Shown piece after piece: positions 21,568 to 33,383 of a stretch of 64,000 nucleotides of DNA (its first letter is position 1; the number at the start of each line of letters is the position of its first letter). A program made the position numbers and the translations under genes. The notes under the pieces were generated by a model that saw only the letters and a list, made by a program, of their open reading frames with translations, was not told the DNA's origin and ran no database searches. Source of the stretch: Evernia prunastri (Eukaryota > Ascomycota > Lecanoromycetes > Lecanorales > Parmeliaceae); assembly GCA_003184365.1 (NCBI GenBank), contig NKYR01000011.1, forward strand, positions 372,001-436,000, read 5' to 3'.

Positions 21568-21851
21568 CTTGGTGGTTGAACTAGAATTGGTGATCGCTGA
21601 GTTCAGAAAAAAAAATGTCTTGACAGGCCCGCTCGTGCGCGGGAAGTCCCGCTAGCGTGGGTGGTGAACTGTCTCGCGGTCGCCGTGGCACTCCTGGTAG
21701 GGAGGAAGGAACCACCTTCCAAAGATCCATGTCCTTGGCAACGCCTCGCCTTCACCACAAGCCTTTACTTTCTACAAAGCCTGCAGATGTAGGGTATGTC
21801 ATTCTATCAAAGTCGTCTCAATGAGCCCCGTGCGGCGAGCATCTGCCCTTC

Positions 21852-24800
21852 ATGAATGTCAGCACTGCTGGACAACGCCCACGCGGTCCTCCAAATGGGC
21901 TAGGTCCCGGTGGGAGACCAGTCCAAGATCATCGCAATGGCAGTAATTTGAGTGCGATGAGTTCGACCTCCGCGAATGACTCTAGAAATCCTCCAGGCTC
22001 AGAGATGAGCCGGGCGGAGATATTCGAAGACGAGAAGAAACGGATTATTGAAAGCTGTTTCGGCAAGAAAGAGGCAGATGGATCAGGTCAGCCCTTCAAT
22101 GTGGAATTAAGGTGTCCTCTGAACTGACCATTCTTTTAGCGTCCGAGTCGTACATAACCCACATACGGATTGTAGAAGATGCAGCGTACCCATCCAGCCC
22201 CCCGCCCCTTGAGTCTCCGCCGGAGAACAAAAAGCCACGAGTGATCATTGTCGCTGTAAAACGGTCTGGGCGCGTACGGATGCACAAAGCGAGGGAGAAC
22301 GCCAATGGAACCTTCTCGATTGGAAAGACCTGGGTATTGGATGACTTGGACATTATCGAGTCCTTTACCAATGCAGTCCCGCAGACCGCTGAGCAACAGG
22401 AAAATAAGTCCAGGGCAGGCCCCACCGGCTTCATCGTGACTGTACAGAAGCCATACTATTGGAGAGCAAATACCGCAAAGGAGAAGGACTTCTTCATCTT
22501 TAGCCTGATCAAGATATATAAGAAGTATACGGGAGGAAAGCTACCGCAGCTCATTGGCTTCAGTTCGCAAGAGCTCGATCAATTGAGTGGAGGACCGGGA
22601 CTACAGAATGGCGTACCAATGACAGCGCGACCCAACGCAGATCCGGGAGGAAGTACTAAAGTACCGAGTCAAGAGCCTCCGGTGATGCGAGAACCGCCAG
22701 TAGAGACTAGTCGGGAAAGGAGGCAACGTCCATCGCAGGAACGCTCATATCAAGAACGCCCATCTCAGGAACGTCCATCTCATGAACGCCCATCCCAAGA
22801 GCGTCCACCGGAAGAGCGTGTGCTACATAGTGCCGTTGCGCAAAACCGCTCCGTGCGGGCAGCAGGCAGCAACGAGCGCATCCATATGCCTGGCGCATTT
22901 CCCTCCACGGACTCCATACAAGACCCTTCGCCCCAATCATCTCAGCATCAGCTGAAGACCAAACGATCCGAGTCGCCAGCTCTGCATAATGCTATTTCAC
23001 AATCAAAAATCCGTAGACCTTCTGCAGGGCACAGTACTGATTCATTCCAAAGTGGCCGTGAAGTTCAACCCGCTTCTCTGCAGCCAAGTGGTCGATCGAG
23101 CAATGAGAGGGTAGGACAGAATGGAACATATGCAGCAGGTGTATCCCCGAGTCCCTTACGCCCGACAATAGCGCAAGATAGGCCAGTGAATGCTGCAAAG
23201 GACATCCCAACCTCAGCCCCACATACTAAAGAACCCACGCCCGCCAAGCAGCCAACAAACGTAAACTCTACTCTAGGCTTGAACGACCATTCCCTTGACC
23301 AAACAACAATGCTCAATGGATCCGAAGACCTGCGAAACGGCAGTTTGCGAGACGAGTTAGCCGCAGGGAGTAACTCCAGCGAAGCAACTCATCTGTCACC
23401 GTCCTTGGATCAATTAGAGGCCCGTAGGGACCACCCTTCAAATGAAATGCGATCAACAACGGCTCCAAGCCATGTTGCCCAGACTAGTCAGACAACCCAA
23501 GAAGTCACATCACCACAACCAGCAGCCGATGATGATGGTATCTCAACACCTCAGCCATCTGTCACTAAATTCCCGCCAACCCCCCCTCCAGAAACTCCAA
23601 CAGAAGAGGAGCACCGACCTGGGCTCGGGCCGATGATAAAGAAGAAGAAGTCCACTACGGAGGTTGCGTCAAAGTTTCGAAAAGCCGCCACCGCCTATAA
23701 TGCTTTCAAACCTCGCGCTGGTGGTGCCGCGGAAAAGGTAACCAATGATAAGACGGCCAGTGGCGATGGAATTACAGGTGTTTTTCAGGCACCATCTCTT
23801 CTCAAAGGTATCAGCCAAGACGACGTTAGGCCTGCGACGCCGAAGCAGACTCTAGAAACCCGACCTTCGACGCCGGATGTCAAGAAGGAGATTCCAACAG
23901 TGCAGATCATCACCCCTCCAGCGAAAACCATCACGCCAGTACCTTCAGAGCCCGCGTCGCAAAAAGCCTCGGAGCCTAGCTTGCAGAAGACTTCAGAATC
24001 CGAACAGCAGCTACCAAATGCAGACAAAGCTCAAGAAGATCGTCGTAAGAAGCATCGCTCTGATCATTCCGCCAAATACGCCAAAACATTAGGCATCAAT
24101 CCCAGTCTATTGGAAGGCCGGACTTTTGAGATCGAAGAGATCCTCAATGATTTCGGTTGGGGAGAAGATAGAAGCGGACGGGCGACTTTCGAGGAACTAG
24201 AAACCGGCATTCGCAAAGAGATTGCTCGAGTAGAGGCTGGCAGCTGGCTAAGTGCTGTTGAAAACAATGACGAACGGGTTGTGGCAGTAGCTGATATGAT
24301 GGACCGAGTCATGTCTGAATGCGATGAGCTCGATAACCTGCTCACTTTGTATAACGTCGAGCTGGGGGTACGTTAGATTTCTTTCTGTTTGAAATACCAC
24401 TGCTGACCGATGGAAGACACTGAGCGAGGACGTCGCATACATTGAGGCCCAGTCACAAGGCCTGCAGGTTCAGACAGCCAACCAAAAGCTCCTCCAAATG
24501 GAGCTGAAGAATCTTCTGGAGACAATATCTATATCAACTTCAGACCTCAGTAAATTGAAAAACAATACCTTGAACACCACTCGCGAGGTTCAGGAAGTCG
24601 AGTATACTCTCGCACAGCTTTATGCCGCAATGTTGACGATTGACCCCAAGCTTCGTCACAACGATAGCAAGCCAATGAGTGCCGATCAAGCTACTCTGCG
24701 TCGAAGCAGCAGCACTGGACAGGGAAACAACGAGCTCAGCTCCATGCATGCCGTCCGCGAGAAGAAGGAGACGTTCCGCCGGGAGAGTGTTGATTTCATA

Positions 24801-26474
24801 CAACGTTTAAAGCGGCATATGTCCAGGATGTTCCAAGACATGGAACAGCAAACGAAAGACGCTCTGTCGAACAGCCGAGGCAACAAAGTGCCAATAAATC
24901 CAACCAAGCTCAACCACCAATTACGCGATACGCCAAAGAAAGGCCTATGGCTCTATTCACCATTGATACTTTTCGCACGTGAGATGGACTCGTCTGAGTG
25001 GGAGGATCTGTTGCGTATATATGAAAGCCGTATCAAGACACATTATCAGGAAGAGTTCAAGGAGAACGTCTCTGCTTGGAAACGGGCCACCAGAAAGCCA
25101 ATAGGGGATGAGCAAGACGTTCTTTTTACGACCCAAGAGAAGGAAAACGAGAGCCTTGTTGGACGCAAACTGACAGTGAAACGATCTAAGACTGTACGCG
25201 CGGGGGATCGAATATCAAGTGGCGACAAGCCAAGAGACGGCAAGGTCACCGCATACGAAGCCTTTGCAGGTGCTTTGACGGAGATGGCTAGAGTCATTTT
25301 TGTGGAACAGAACTTTGTAGTCGATCTCTTCCATGCATCGTCACTGGATACTCAGGATTTTATCGACGCACATGCTACGGACCCTGCACAGCGTGGACCT
25401 CGAGATCTCATGGTCAAAAAGCCGTTTGACCCCGATCGCGACATGGCCAAGACCGTGTCGGGCGTCATGGAAGAGATTTATGCGTTCTGGCCAGTCGACC
25501 TGCAAGTTCTTGCTGATTGGACCATCAAGCAGGATGCTATGAATGGCGTCGGCGTCCTTTTTGCGCTCGAGTCTCAGCTCCTCGAGGTCGAGGAGACCAA
25601 TCAGGAGTTCCTTACTCAAGCCGTCACCAAGGTTCATGACCGTTTGGTCAATAAATTTGCGCATTTCATCAATGAGCAAATCCGTGGCATCGAGGATACG
25701 AAAGTCAAAATCAAAAAGCGAAAGGGCGTCATCGCATTTATGAAAACATTTCCCAATTTTTCTATCGCTCTTGAGAACATGCTTCCGCCAACTCGCTCTC
25801 TCGACCACCTTCCTGTGCGCGCCACCGTCAATGACGCCTATGAAAGGATCAACAAAGCCATGTTCGAAAGCTTGAAATTCATTGCAAAGGAAAGCCCTTC
25901 AGCGACGCAAGCTGCTACGACTGCGGGTGATCCCGAAGATAAGGAAGCCCTCAACTACCACATCCTCCTCATCGAGAACATGAATCACTATATTGAGGAA
26001 GTAGCCATTCGAAAGAACCCTGTCCTCGAAGACTGGAATTTCCGTGCACGCGCTGAGATGAGTGAGCATATGGAGTTGTACCTCGCAGCCGTCATACGTC
26101 GACCCCTGGGCAAACTTCTCGACTTCCTGGAGTCCACCGAGTCGCTCATACGCAATAACCCTAGTTCCCCAACCTCGATAGCCACGCGTGCCTCCCACTC
26201 GCGCTCCACTTTCAAAAAGATTCTCTCTAGCTATGACGCAAAGGAAATCAAACGTGGTATCGAGACTTTGAAGAAGAGAGTAGACAAACACTTTGGTGAC
26301 GGCGACGACACGGCTGGCTTATCACGGGAACTGGTCACCAAAGTTTTCAGGGAGTGTGAAGGCAGATACCTCCAGATTGGCGAGCGAGTCAACAAAGTGG
26401 TCAAGGATGTGTATGAAAGCAGTCTCGAGGTCGAATGGAGAAGGGAAGACGTTGTTTCGGCCTTCAGACGGTAA
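21852..26474 (+). CDS. SEC3: Exocyst complex component Sec3
   Basis: Three exons, 21852-22086, 22140-24367 and 24417-26474, give 1506 aa. Introns are 53 and 49 nt (donors GTCAGC and GTACGT). After a ~50-residue disordered N-terminus comes the Sec3 PIP2/Rho-binding PH-type domain (IFEDEKKRIIESCFGKKEAD, SYITHIRIVEDAAYPSSPPP, RVRMHKARENANGTFSIGKTW, about residues 55-190). A long disordered Ser/Pro/Gln linker holds tandem P-S-Q-E-R pentads around 22730-22810. The C-terminal half is the helical Sec3 exocyst region, with a coiled coil at VAYIEAQSQGLQVQTANQ and the typical PINPTKLNHQL...GLWLYSPLILFAREMD and IYESRIKTHY..E segments. Sec3 marks exocytic sites and tethers secretory vesicles. Protein continuity across both splices is excellent. 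Confidence 0.95.
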
Positions 26475-26911
26475 AGGACGGGTACAAAACTTATGTGTAT
26501 AATGACGGCCAATTGCAGTCGTTGGGGGGTTTTTTGGATTTATCTCTCTTCAACGGGACTGACATAGGGTGTTATGTGTTCATCAATATAGGGATGCATT
26601 ACCGGAGGATCTCATTCAGAGACATCCATCGGCTTAGGACCCAGGAATCTGATCTGGCGTTTTGCAGCATATTACGGCCGTCGTATAAGAAAGGGATGCT
26701 GTGGTTTCACAGCGCCTTATGGTGTTTATGAGATTGTGCTGTTGTATATATATTCCATTGAGCAAGATCTCAAGCTAGACATGACTGGGGCTGAAATCAG
26801 ACCTCTCCAGCATACCCCAGCCTAATGCTGTGTGATATGCTTTATTGCCGCTCTGTGATATCTAAACAGTCCTCCCGCATGCTCTCTGCTCTATTATTCT
26901 CCATCTGTACA
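26475..26911. other. Convergent 3' spacer
   Basis: Lies between the 3' ends of SEC3 and the mitochondrial ribosomal gene. No gene is supported. Confidence 0.5.
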
Positions 26912-28036
26912 TCACCCTCTCCCGAAAAGTCCCTTGATCCTACCCAGTATTCCCCCCTCCGGGCCCCTCTCTACTTCCATCCCCATCCCATTCCCCTTCC
27001 CCGCAACCGCAGCCTTGACCCGCTCGAGCTCCTCGCCGGCACTCCTCAGCCTCCCCATCGCCCGCTCCAACCTCTCCCTCCCTTCCCCCTCCGCCTCCTC
27101 CATCTCAGCCTCCACCACTTCGTCGATCCTTGCCACTTCGGCCATCAGCACGGACGCTGCCGATTCCACTTCGTCATCGTCCGCGTCCAGGGAGAGCCGC
27201 TTCGGATGTTCTTCGCCTTTGGCGTAGCGACGACCTGTGGGAATGGCGGGGTTGGCTTCCGGGTTTGGCGGCCGGACTTGACGGGAGGCTTCGGCGGATA
27301 TTTCAGCTTGGATGGCGATGGTGGTGCGGTCGATGTACTCTTCTAGTGCTGTGCGTTCCGAGGCTGATGAGGGGTTGAGGGCGTATTCCACATCTGCTGC
27401 TGAGAAGGACCCCTTGGGACCCGCTTGTGTGCCCTCGATCCGCTCGACGACGTCCCCGCTTGCCCTTTCAACTACATCTTCCAATGTCTCTGTCCCTCCC
27501 GTCGCCCTCCCACCAAGTGCCTTTCCTGGCGTCGTCGCCGCTTCCCGCCCCGCCAACCCCAACGCCTCCCTCTCCCCCTTCACCCTCCTCTTCACCTGGC
27601 CCGTCCTCATGACCAGCCACCGCAACCGCCACCCCTCCACCCCCAACTCTTTGATCCGCCCCGGCTTCTCCCCGAGCAGATACTCGTCCAGCCCCCCGCA
27701 CTTGTCGATCGTCCGCAGCACCCGCGCCTGCACCTTCACCTGCACCAACCGCCCGAGGCTGTCGCTCCAGAGCCGCTTCGAGTGCATGTTCGGCAGCCAC
27801 GTGCGCCGCGACTTGAGCGCGTTCTTCTCCGACACCTTGTTGCCGAACTGGATCGTCGCGCCGCCGTAGAGGCCCGAGTCGGATTGCTTGTAGTGATGGG
27901 CGGGGCCGTAGGGGTAGGGGGGTGGGCCTTTGGTGTAGCGGGGGGGTTTCTGCGGTTGGGCGGCGGGCTTGCGGGCGTGGGGGGTTGTGGAGAAGGAGCG
28001 TAGGCAGCGGAGGGATGGAGGTTTGGGGAAGGCCAT
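26912..28036 (-). CDS. MRPL24: Mitochondrial large-subunit ribosomal protein bL28m
   Basis: Single exon. The start at 28036 (MAFPKPPSLRCLRSFSTTPHARKP) gives a clear mitochondrial presequence and a 374-aa protein. An in-frame ATG at 28147 would add 37 residues before the presequence and is disfavoured. Residues ~40-125 are the L28 domain: GLYGGATIQFGNKVSEKNAL, KSRRTWLPNMHSKRLWSDSL and VQVKVQARVLRTIDKCGGLDEYLL. The C-terminal ~250 residues are an Ala/Glu/Arg-rich extension, predicted helical, as in fungal mitochondrial L28 homologues, which are much longer than bacterial L28. The protein acts in the mitoribosome large subunit. The coding sequence is GC-rich. Confidence 0.9.
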   Translation of the reverse strand: MAFPKPPSLRCLRSFSTTPHARKPAAQPQKPPRYTKGPPPYPYGPAHHYKQSDSGLYGGATIQFGNKVSEKNALKSRRTWLPNMHSKRLWSDSLGRLVQVKVQARVLRTIDKCGGLDEYLLGEKPGRIKELGVEGWRLRWLVMRTGQVKRRVKGEREALGLAGREAATTPGKALGGRATGGTETLEDVVERASGDVVERIEGTQAGPKGSFSAADVEYALNPSSASERTALEEYIDRTTIAIQAEISAEASRQVRPPNPEANPAIPTGRRYAKGEEHPKRLSLDADDDEVESAASVLMAEVARIDEVVEAEMEEAEGEGRERLERAMGRLRSAGEELERVKAAVAGKGNGMGMEVERGPEGGILGRIKGLFGRG

Positions 28037-28477
28037 TGTCGTGGTGAGGAGGGTGGGTTTTTTGTAAGGAGGTCTCGGTTGCGGTCTAGGAAGAAAGTGT
28101 AGAAAGTTCCTACGATAGGAGGGCTTTATGGCTTTAGAGTCGGCCACAGGATGCGGAGATCATAAAAAAAAGTGTAGTAATCGGAATGTTGCGATGGTAG
28201 CTTCGACATCAAGATGATTAGTTCCATCAAAGAAATCTCAGCCCTACCAAATCACTTAGCGTGGGACGAATTCATGCACCCTTCCACAAACCACGTGCCA
28301 TCGGCTCTCTTACTAACAATTGTTAAGTTCTCGCATTGAATATTTGCATAGCGAGCATTCCGGAGAAGCTGGCAAATCGAGAGCTATGATCTCGTAAAAT
28401 TACGTGCCTTTACTACATGATTTCATGTCATTTTACTGGGTTATATAAAGAAATAGCTACTCACTATCACAAGCGAA
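28037..28477. other. Intergenic, promoter of MRPL24 and tRNA upstream region
   Basis: No gene is supported. It becomes AT-rich toward the tRNA. Confidence 0.5.
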
Positions 28478-28570
28478 GACACTTTGGCGGAGTGGTTAAC
28501 GCGATGCCCTGCTACTTAACTGGTTAAGGCATTTCCTTCGGGAGCGCAGGTTCGAATCCTGCAGGTGTCG
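28478..28570 (+). tRNA. tRNA-Ser(GCT) with a 12-nt intron
   Basis: The acceptor stem GACACTT/AGGTGTC pairs over 7 bp with discriminator G. The D arm is GCG-GAGTGGTTAA-CGC, the anticodon stem ATGCC/GGCAT and the anticodon GCT at 28511-28513. The long variable arm (TCC-TTCG-GGA) is typical of tRNA-Ser, and the T arm is GCAGG-TTCGAAT-CCTGC. A 12-nt intron at 28515-28526 (CTTAACTGGTTA) sits one base 3' of the anticodon, the canonical position. The T-loop region GGTTCGAATCC also serves as the B box. Confidence 0.95.
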
Positions 28571-28582
28571 TCTTTGGGGTTG

Positions 28583-28589
28583 TTTTTTT
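28583..28589 (+). terminator. Pol III T-run terminator of the tRNA-Ser gene
   Basis: T7 run 12 nt downstream of the tRNA 3' end, the expected RNA polymerase III stop. Confidence 0.8.
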
Positions 28590-28590
28590 A

Positions 28591-28620
28591 TTTTCTTTTC
28601 TTTTCTTTTCTTTTCTTTCC
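28591..28620. repeat. (TTTTC)n microsatellite
   Basis: Pentanucleotide repeat of about five units, directly after the tRNA terminator. Confidence 0.9.
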
Positions 28621-31092
28621 TTCCCGTCCCCCCAAATTTGAACTCAATATTCAGTCATGGCAAAATATAAATACATACATCATGGTATAATTATGCCAGT
28701 ATAGGCAGGTACCCAGTGAACATTTCTTATAGTGGACTTAATGCTTTTTCCTATTCTTAGTGTCCGTTTTCTATCTTAAAGCCAACCTCTAGCTCTTTAA
28801 CATTATCTGAACTTCTTGTAACAGTCACCTTCGGCTCGTGACATTAAGACGTGCTGTTACTTGTAAGTAGATTAACTTCTTCCGTAATAATCTTAGACTA
28901 ATATCATCAAAAAATATTTATTTTGGGCAGACTTTTGGCCTGCGCGAGGCGGCGATCTTTTCATGACATTGATTTGTGTTAGGAGGTATTTGATTGTATA
29001 TCTCTGATAAGTGTCCTACCTGTAAGTATACTTATCATGAGCTGAATTCAGAGTATTGACTAGCTTACCAGTTGGAAAAAAGAGTTAATGATTATCTTCA
29101 TGTGTACAAATATGGCACAGCAGTGGTGATAAATGATGCATAGTAAGTCTAGCAACAGGGCCACCAGCAGCCATCTTACGGCCGATAGGAATGTAGAGTG
29201 ACTAGCTATATAAGCACGGAATATTCGCCACGGTCGGAATGAGGGTTAGCTAGTTGCACAGCGTGGCAATTTCGCATGGCATAGTGGTTTCGCATGGCGA
29301 TGCAGGGACGTGAATCGTATTCAAAATGCCATGATCAGGAAACTTACGTCTTAATGGGAGCCTGTATACATAGGCCTACCATAGGTACTAAGCTGTTCAT
29401 TCGATTCTATCTCTCTTTCAGAGTCACAGCATTCTTTCCCGCCTGCACGCCCGCTCGCCCGCGCCTGTATATAGCTTCATTCTCACTCCAAGTCTATGTT
29501 GCACAAGCATAGGAGTTTTTGTTTAACACTGGTGGGTCTAAATATGCCTCCTCAGGTAGCGAGTCCCAGTGTTGGGGCCGCGCAACAACGTCTACACGAT
29601 TCCAACTGTCCTGGTGACTCCACAGGATGACAGGCGAAGTTTAAACATGACAGGCATCGAGATAACAGACACACAGGCGAACACGCCGACACTTGGTGGT
29701 CAAAAGGCTTTTATATCCCTTAGACGTGATGTTCAACCAAAACTCCTCAGACCTAACAGAAAGATGAAAATGGCAGGAGTCGCCACTCGCCCAGCAGCCC
29801 GCTTCCCTACTTCGCCGCTAGCGTCCTTTTAAGCGAGCTCGAAACCATTATTTTCTTAAGCATTTGTTTATCAAGGTTCGAAGGAAACCAGGTCTGAAAC
29901 CTCGATTTGGCTTAGCGTTCCCCGGGCGTCGTGGTTTTGTTGACGACGGGGCGGAGCGGGGGAAACATTCCACCGGTGCCGTGGGCGAAGGGGACTTTTT
30001 GGGATTGCGTGGCCGATTTCTAATTTCTGGGTTCCTCGTACGATTGGTTACGGGGTGAAATTACGGTCGTAGAGATTGTAGAAAGGAAGAGAAGCGGTCT
30101 ATGTCTCGAGGATGGGTACTCGACTCCAAGAAGGATGAAGAGGGAAACAAAGCCGGGTGCGTTGCGGCTTCGAGACCTGGGTTTTCGAAAAGAGTGGTTC
30201 GGTAGTACACCAATGGTATATGTTCTCCAGCTCATATGTACTACTTCAGAATATTTCTGCAAGCGAAGCCACACTACAAAACCACCATCGAAATGTTCTT
30301 CCGGCCCTAGGGACCAGCGGGCTAACTATCATCGTCTAGAGACCGCTCGAGCAGAGCAGATATAGCAGAAGTCTCGCACAGAGGGGGAAAGACCCCGAAT
30401 GAAAGTCCAAGCGCATAGACGAAGAAAAACTTGGGCAAACACCCTGCATCGTGGCTCAACTATCGTTCTTTTAACTTGATGGGGTCTCTAACATTCGACG
30501 GGGTTTTCCGGTCGATGTGCACGAGATGTGCGGAGACAAGAAGCGAGTTGTGCATTCTCTTCCGTGGTGGATATATCCTGTTCAGATGACGCAGCGCCCA
30601 CCACGTTGTACATAGTAGGTAAGGCCAACCAAAGCGAATTTACCACCCCACTGCGGAAGCTCGACGAGGTGCCCACGCTTCCACGAACGTGCCTGCTCGC
30701 TCGCCCCGGCGCGTCACACGTCACGGACAGACCCTATCCAGGAATGACCGGTCTACACTTCCTAATGCCCAGATCTCCCAGCATGTAGCCTGGAATACTA
30801 CACTACCTTGGGCCAAGTGTGGGAACGGTCGCAATAATGAAGCTGGCCGCGTTGATTGGGAGCTGATAGGGTAATTGTCGTCACAGCGTAGAAAGGGTCA
30901 TCATGCTCCATCTGTATGTTGCTACTCGCCCACAGCATGGCAAAAAGAAGGACGAGTGGAGACGGTGGAAGGTGAAGCTCTCGGAATTTTTCATTCTATT
31001 TGCTGGCGCGTGACATTGGTCGCGACTTGTGATCTATATACAGATGCAGCGAAAGGGAGGAGCGAGAAGTCTTTGATAGCGAATAAGATTCG
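28621..31092. other. Gene-poor spacer
   Basis: 2.5 kb with only short, unconserved-looking frames (for example 29569-29832, 30135-30365). Its AT-rich left part includes a ~41-bp segment (29115-29155) resembling 56896-56936, probably a decayed repeat. No domain is recognised. Confidence 0.5.
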
Positions 31093-32449
31093 CTACACCC
31101 CATTGGACTCATCTATGGGATCTTTGTCGGTAATGTGCTTGAGATAGTTCTCCGCGCGTACGAGTCCTTTTCCTTCGCCGCAGTTAAGTAGTCTAAAATC
31201 ACACAGCACTTTGAATTCAGCGTTCCTTGCCTTTCGAAACACATCCGACCAGCTTCCACCGCCAGTGATGCGCACGTAAAGTAGCATGACATGCAGTAGG
31301 GAACCAGAACATCTTGTGAGCAATTTAACTAGGAGGGCTTCAGGGGACTCGACATATTGAAGCTCAAGATGCCGCAAATGTCGGAGATCGGCCGAGCCGT
31401 GGAGGATAGATGAGAGGTAAAAGCGTTGGGTATTTTCCCCAGGCATTGCGCTGACCAAAGGCGCTATAATCAGCTCTTCAAGTAGATATGAAAATGCAAC
31501 GATAGGTTCCAACGCATCACTCCACAGGTGAGACCCGATGAGATCGTTACTGTCTATCTCCAAGCCGCTCATATTGAATTCACGAAGGCCTCCCATGAGG
31601 GTTGTCACTTTATGCCGGATCATACTTCTATGACCAAGGAAAGCATTGCAGAACGCTCCGGGCGTGACGTTCTTTGGAGGGTCAGAGATATATCTGAAGC
31701 GAGGTTCGTGTCTTTCGTTGAACAATATCCGTGACAAAGAGAATAAGTCCATTGAACTGCCCTCGTCATTGAAAAGGTTGAATGTTTCGAATTTTCGGCC
31801 TGATTCGGTCAAGGCCTCAATGAAAACAGGTAAAGTATATTCCGAGTCAAAGGTAACCTCATCACCGTTGAGTAACCCAAAGGCTGACATGATTTCACGA
31901 GCGCCAATGGTTTCGTTTTGAAAGGCGACAGTCACATCATTCAATCGAGGTAAACGCCTGAGAGCCCTGAGGAGAATCTTTGTGTCCTGAGATTTCTTCG
32001 ATAGGTAGTCCTGGGCCTCCACATAACCTTTGTACGCGGCAACATGCTTTCCAAAGCTCAGGCTGAAGATATTGTGGGAAAATGTGTCTCGTTCAAAGCG
32101 TTTCCTTACAGAACTCTGGTAGGCGTTAGGGTCTTTCCACTTTACGAATCTGAGCGGCGAGAACACGAGCTTTGTAACATATTGGGAGCTGCATTAACGT
32201 AAGCCGTCTGCTTTGGTAAATGAGATAAACATCGTACATCTGCGCATGCTCGGAGATCAGTGTCAGGTGCTCCAAACTGTTAAGTCCAAGCCAGAAGGGT
32301 ACCGTCTGGAAGAGTGGCGGGGTCGCCAGATGGCAGAAGTACTTGTTCACTAGACGAAGGTTGCGCAGGTCTTGACGTGAAAGGTAGTCCTCATGTTTTG
32401 CAACATGATCGATGATTTTTGACGAAATCTCCTGAGGAACGTACTTCAT
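31093..32449 (-). CDS. F-box-like hypothetical protein
   Basis: Two exons, 32449-32238 and 32188-31093, with a 49-nt phase-2 intron (GTACGA...GCAG), give 435 aa. The N-terminus MKYVPQEISSKIIDHVAKHEDYLSRQDLRNLRLVNKYFC has the F-box-like pattern (P.EI...I..H....D...LRLVNK.F) seen in a large ascomycete family. It is followed by LFQTVPFWLGLNSLEHLTLISEHAQ and, across the splice, ISQYVTKLVFSPLRF, exactly the continuity expected for that family. The rest has leucine-rich helical stretches (LRHLRHLELQYVESPEALLVKLL) but no clear LRR ladder. A role as a substrate adaptor of SCF ubiquitin ligases is inference from the N-terminus. Stop is TAG at 31093-31095. Confidence 0.8.
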
Positions 32450-33383
32450 ATTCGAGAGAGTCCTAAAAGTTGATGGAAGTGCCTAGGTTGCTCTTCACAG
32501 CAAGATGAGAGATGAAGGGATTGCGGGCTGTACCCTGATCGGTTTCGAGGTCTAGTTAATGCGAAAGGAAAAGAGAGAGAGAAAGAAAAATTCTATGTTG
32601 AGATATACCTTGCTTTACCTAGAGCAAATTTGACTTATGTAAGGTATCTGGAAGTGCTCCCGCGCTACTCTAGGTACCTTGGCATTCTTGGCATTCTTGG
32701 CAATGTTAAAAACAACATCAATGCTTTACGTCGTACTCCGTAGTAGCGACAGCAATGCTTTAGATAGTAGCGCAATACTACCCACGGAGTGCATACGGGA
32801 CGTACGCATACGAAGTGCGTACTTATAGCTGAGCGATATCACAAAGGGACTTTTGTAACTCGTATGACTCGGGCCTTCTCATGTCATCGTCAACTGTCAA
32901 ACGAGCAGCTAGATATGGGTCATTGTGTCTGGACCGTCTGCGTATCGGGCCAGCAGTTGGGTAGATATCTGATCATGCACCATGGTCGTGCCTAAAGTTT
33001 AGGAATTTTGATACTCGTAGCAGCAAAGATTTGTGGTGAAAGGAGTTCATTGATCGGCTTTGAAGGGCGGGACAAAAGATTACTACTGCAATTGAGAAAG
33101 AGATCGAAATCGAGTCAAAACTTCTTTTATCATCGTAAGGTCGATATGTGTACCGCTCTCTTAGAATACATGTCTATCAGAATGACATACGTAGTGTACG
33201 AGACTCGAGCCTGATATCCGACTGCTGGGCGCTCAGCTACATATCAGTCCTAAAGTAGCCGAGTAGACATCACGGGAATCGCCTAGACGAAAAGAGCGCC
33301 TTATGTCCTAGTGCAGTAGGGGGGCACCAGAAGGTTGCACTTAGTACTAAGCAGGTACCTATGATACATGATCTAGTCTTTCG
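32450..33383. other. Intergenic, no supported gene
   Basis: Contains repeated TTGGCATTC words near 32680-32705 but no gene is supported. It includes the 3' end of the Zn2Cys6 gene. Confidence 0.5.

Noticed and set aside
27425..28003. 192-codon plus-strand frame opposite MRPL24
   Set aside because: Antisense to a well-supported ribosomal protein gene in GC-rich sequence, Pro/Leu/Val-rich shadow.
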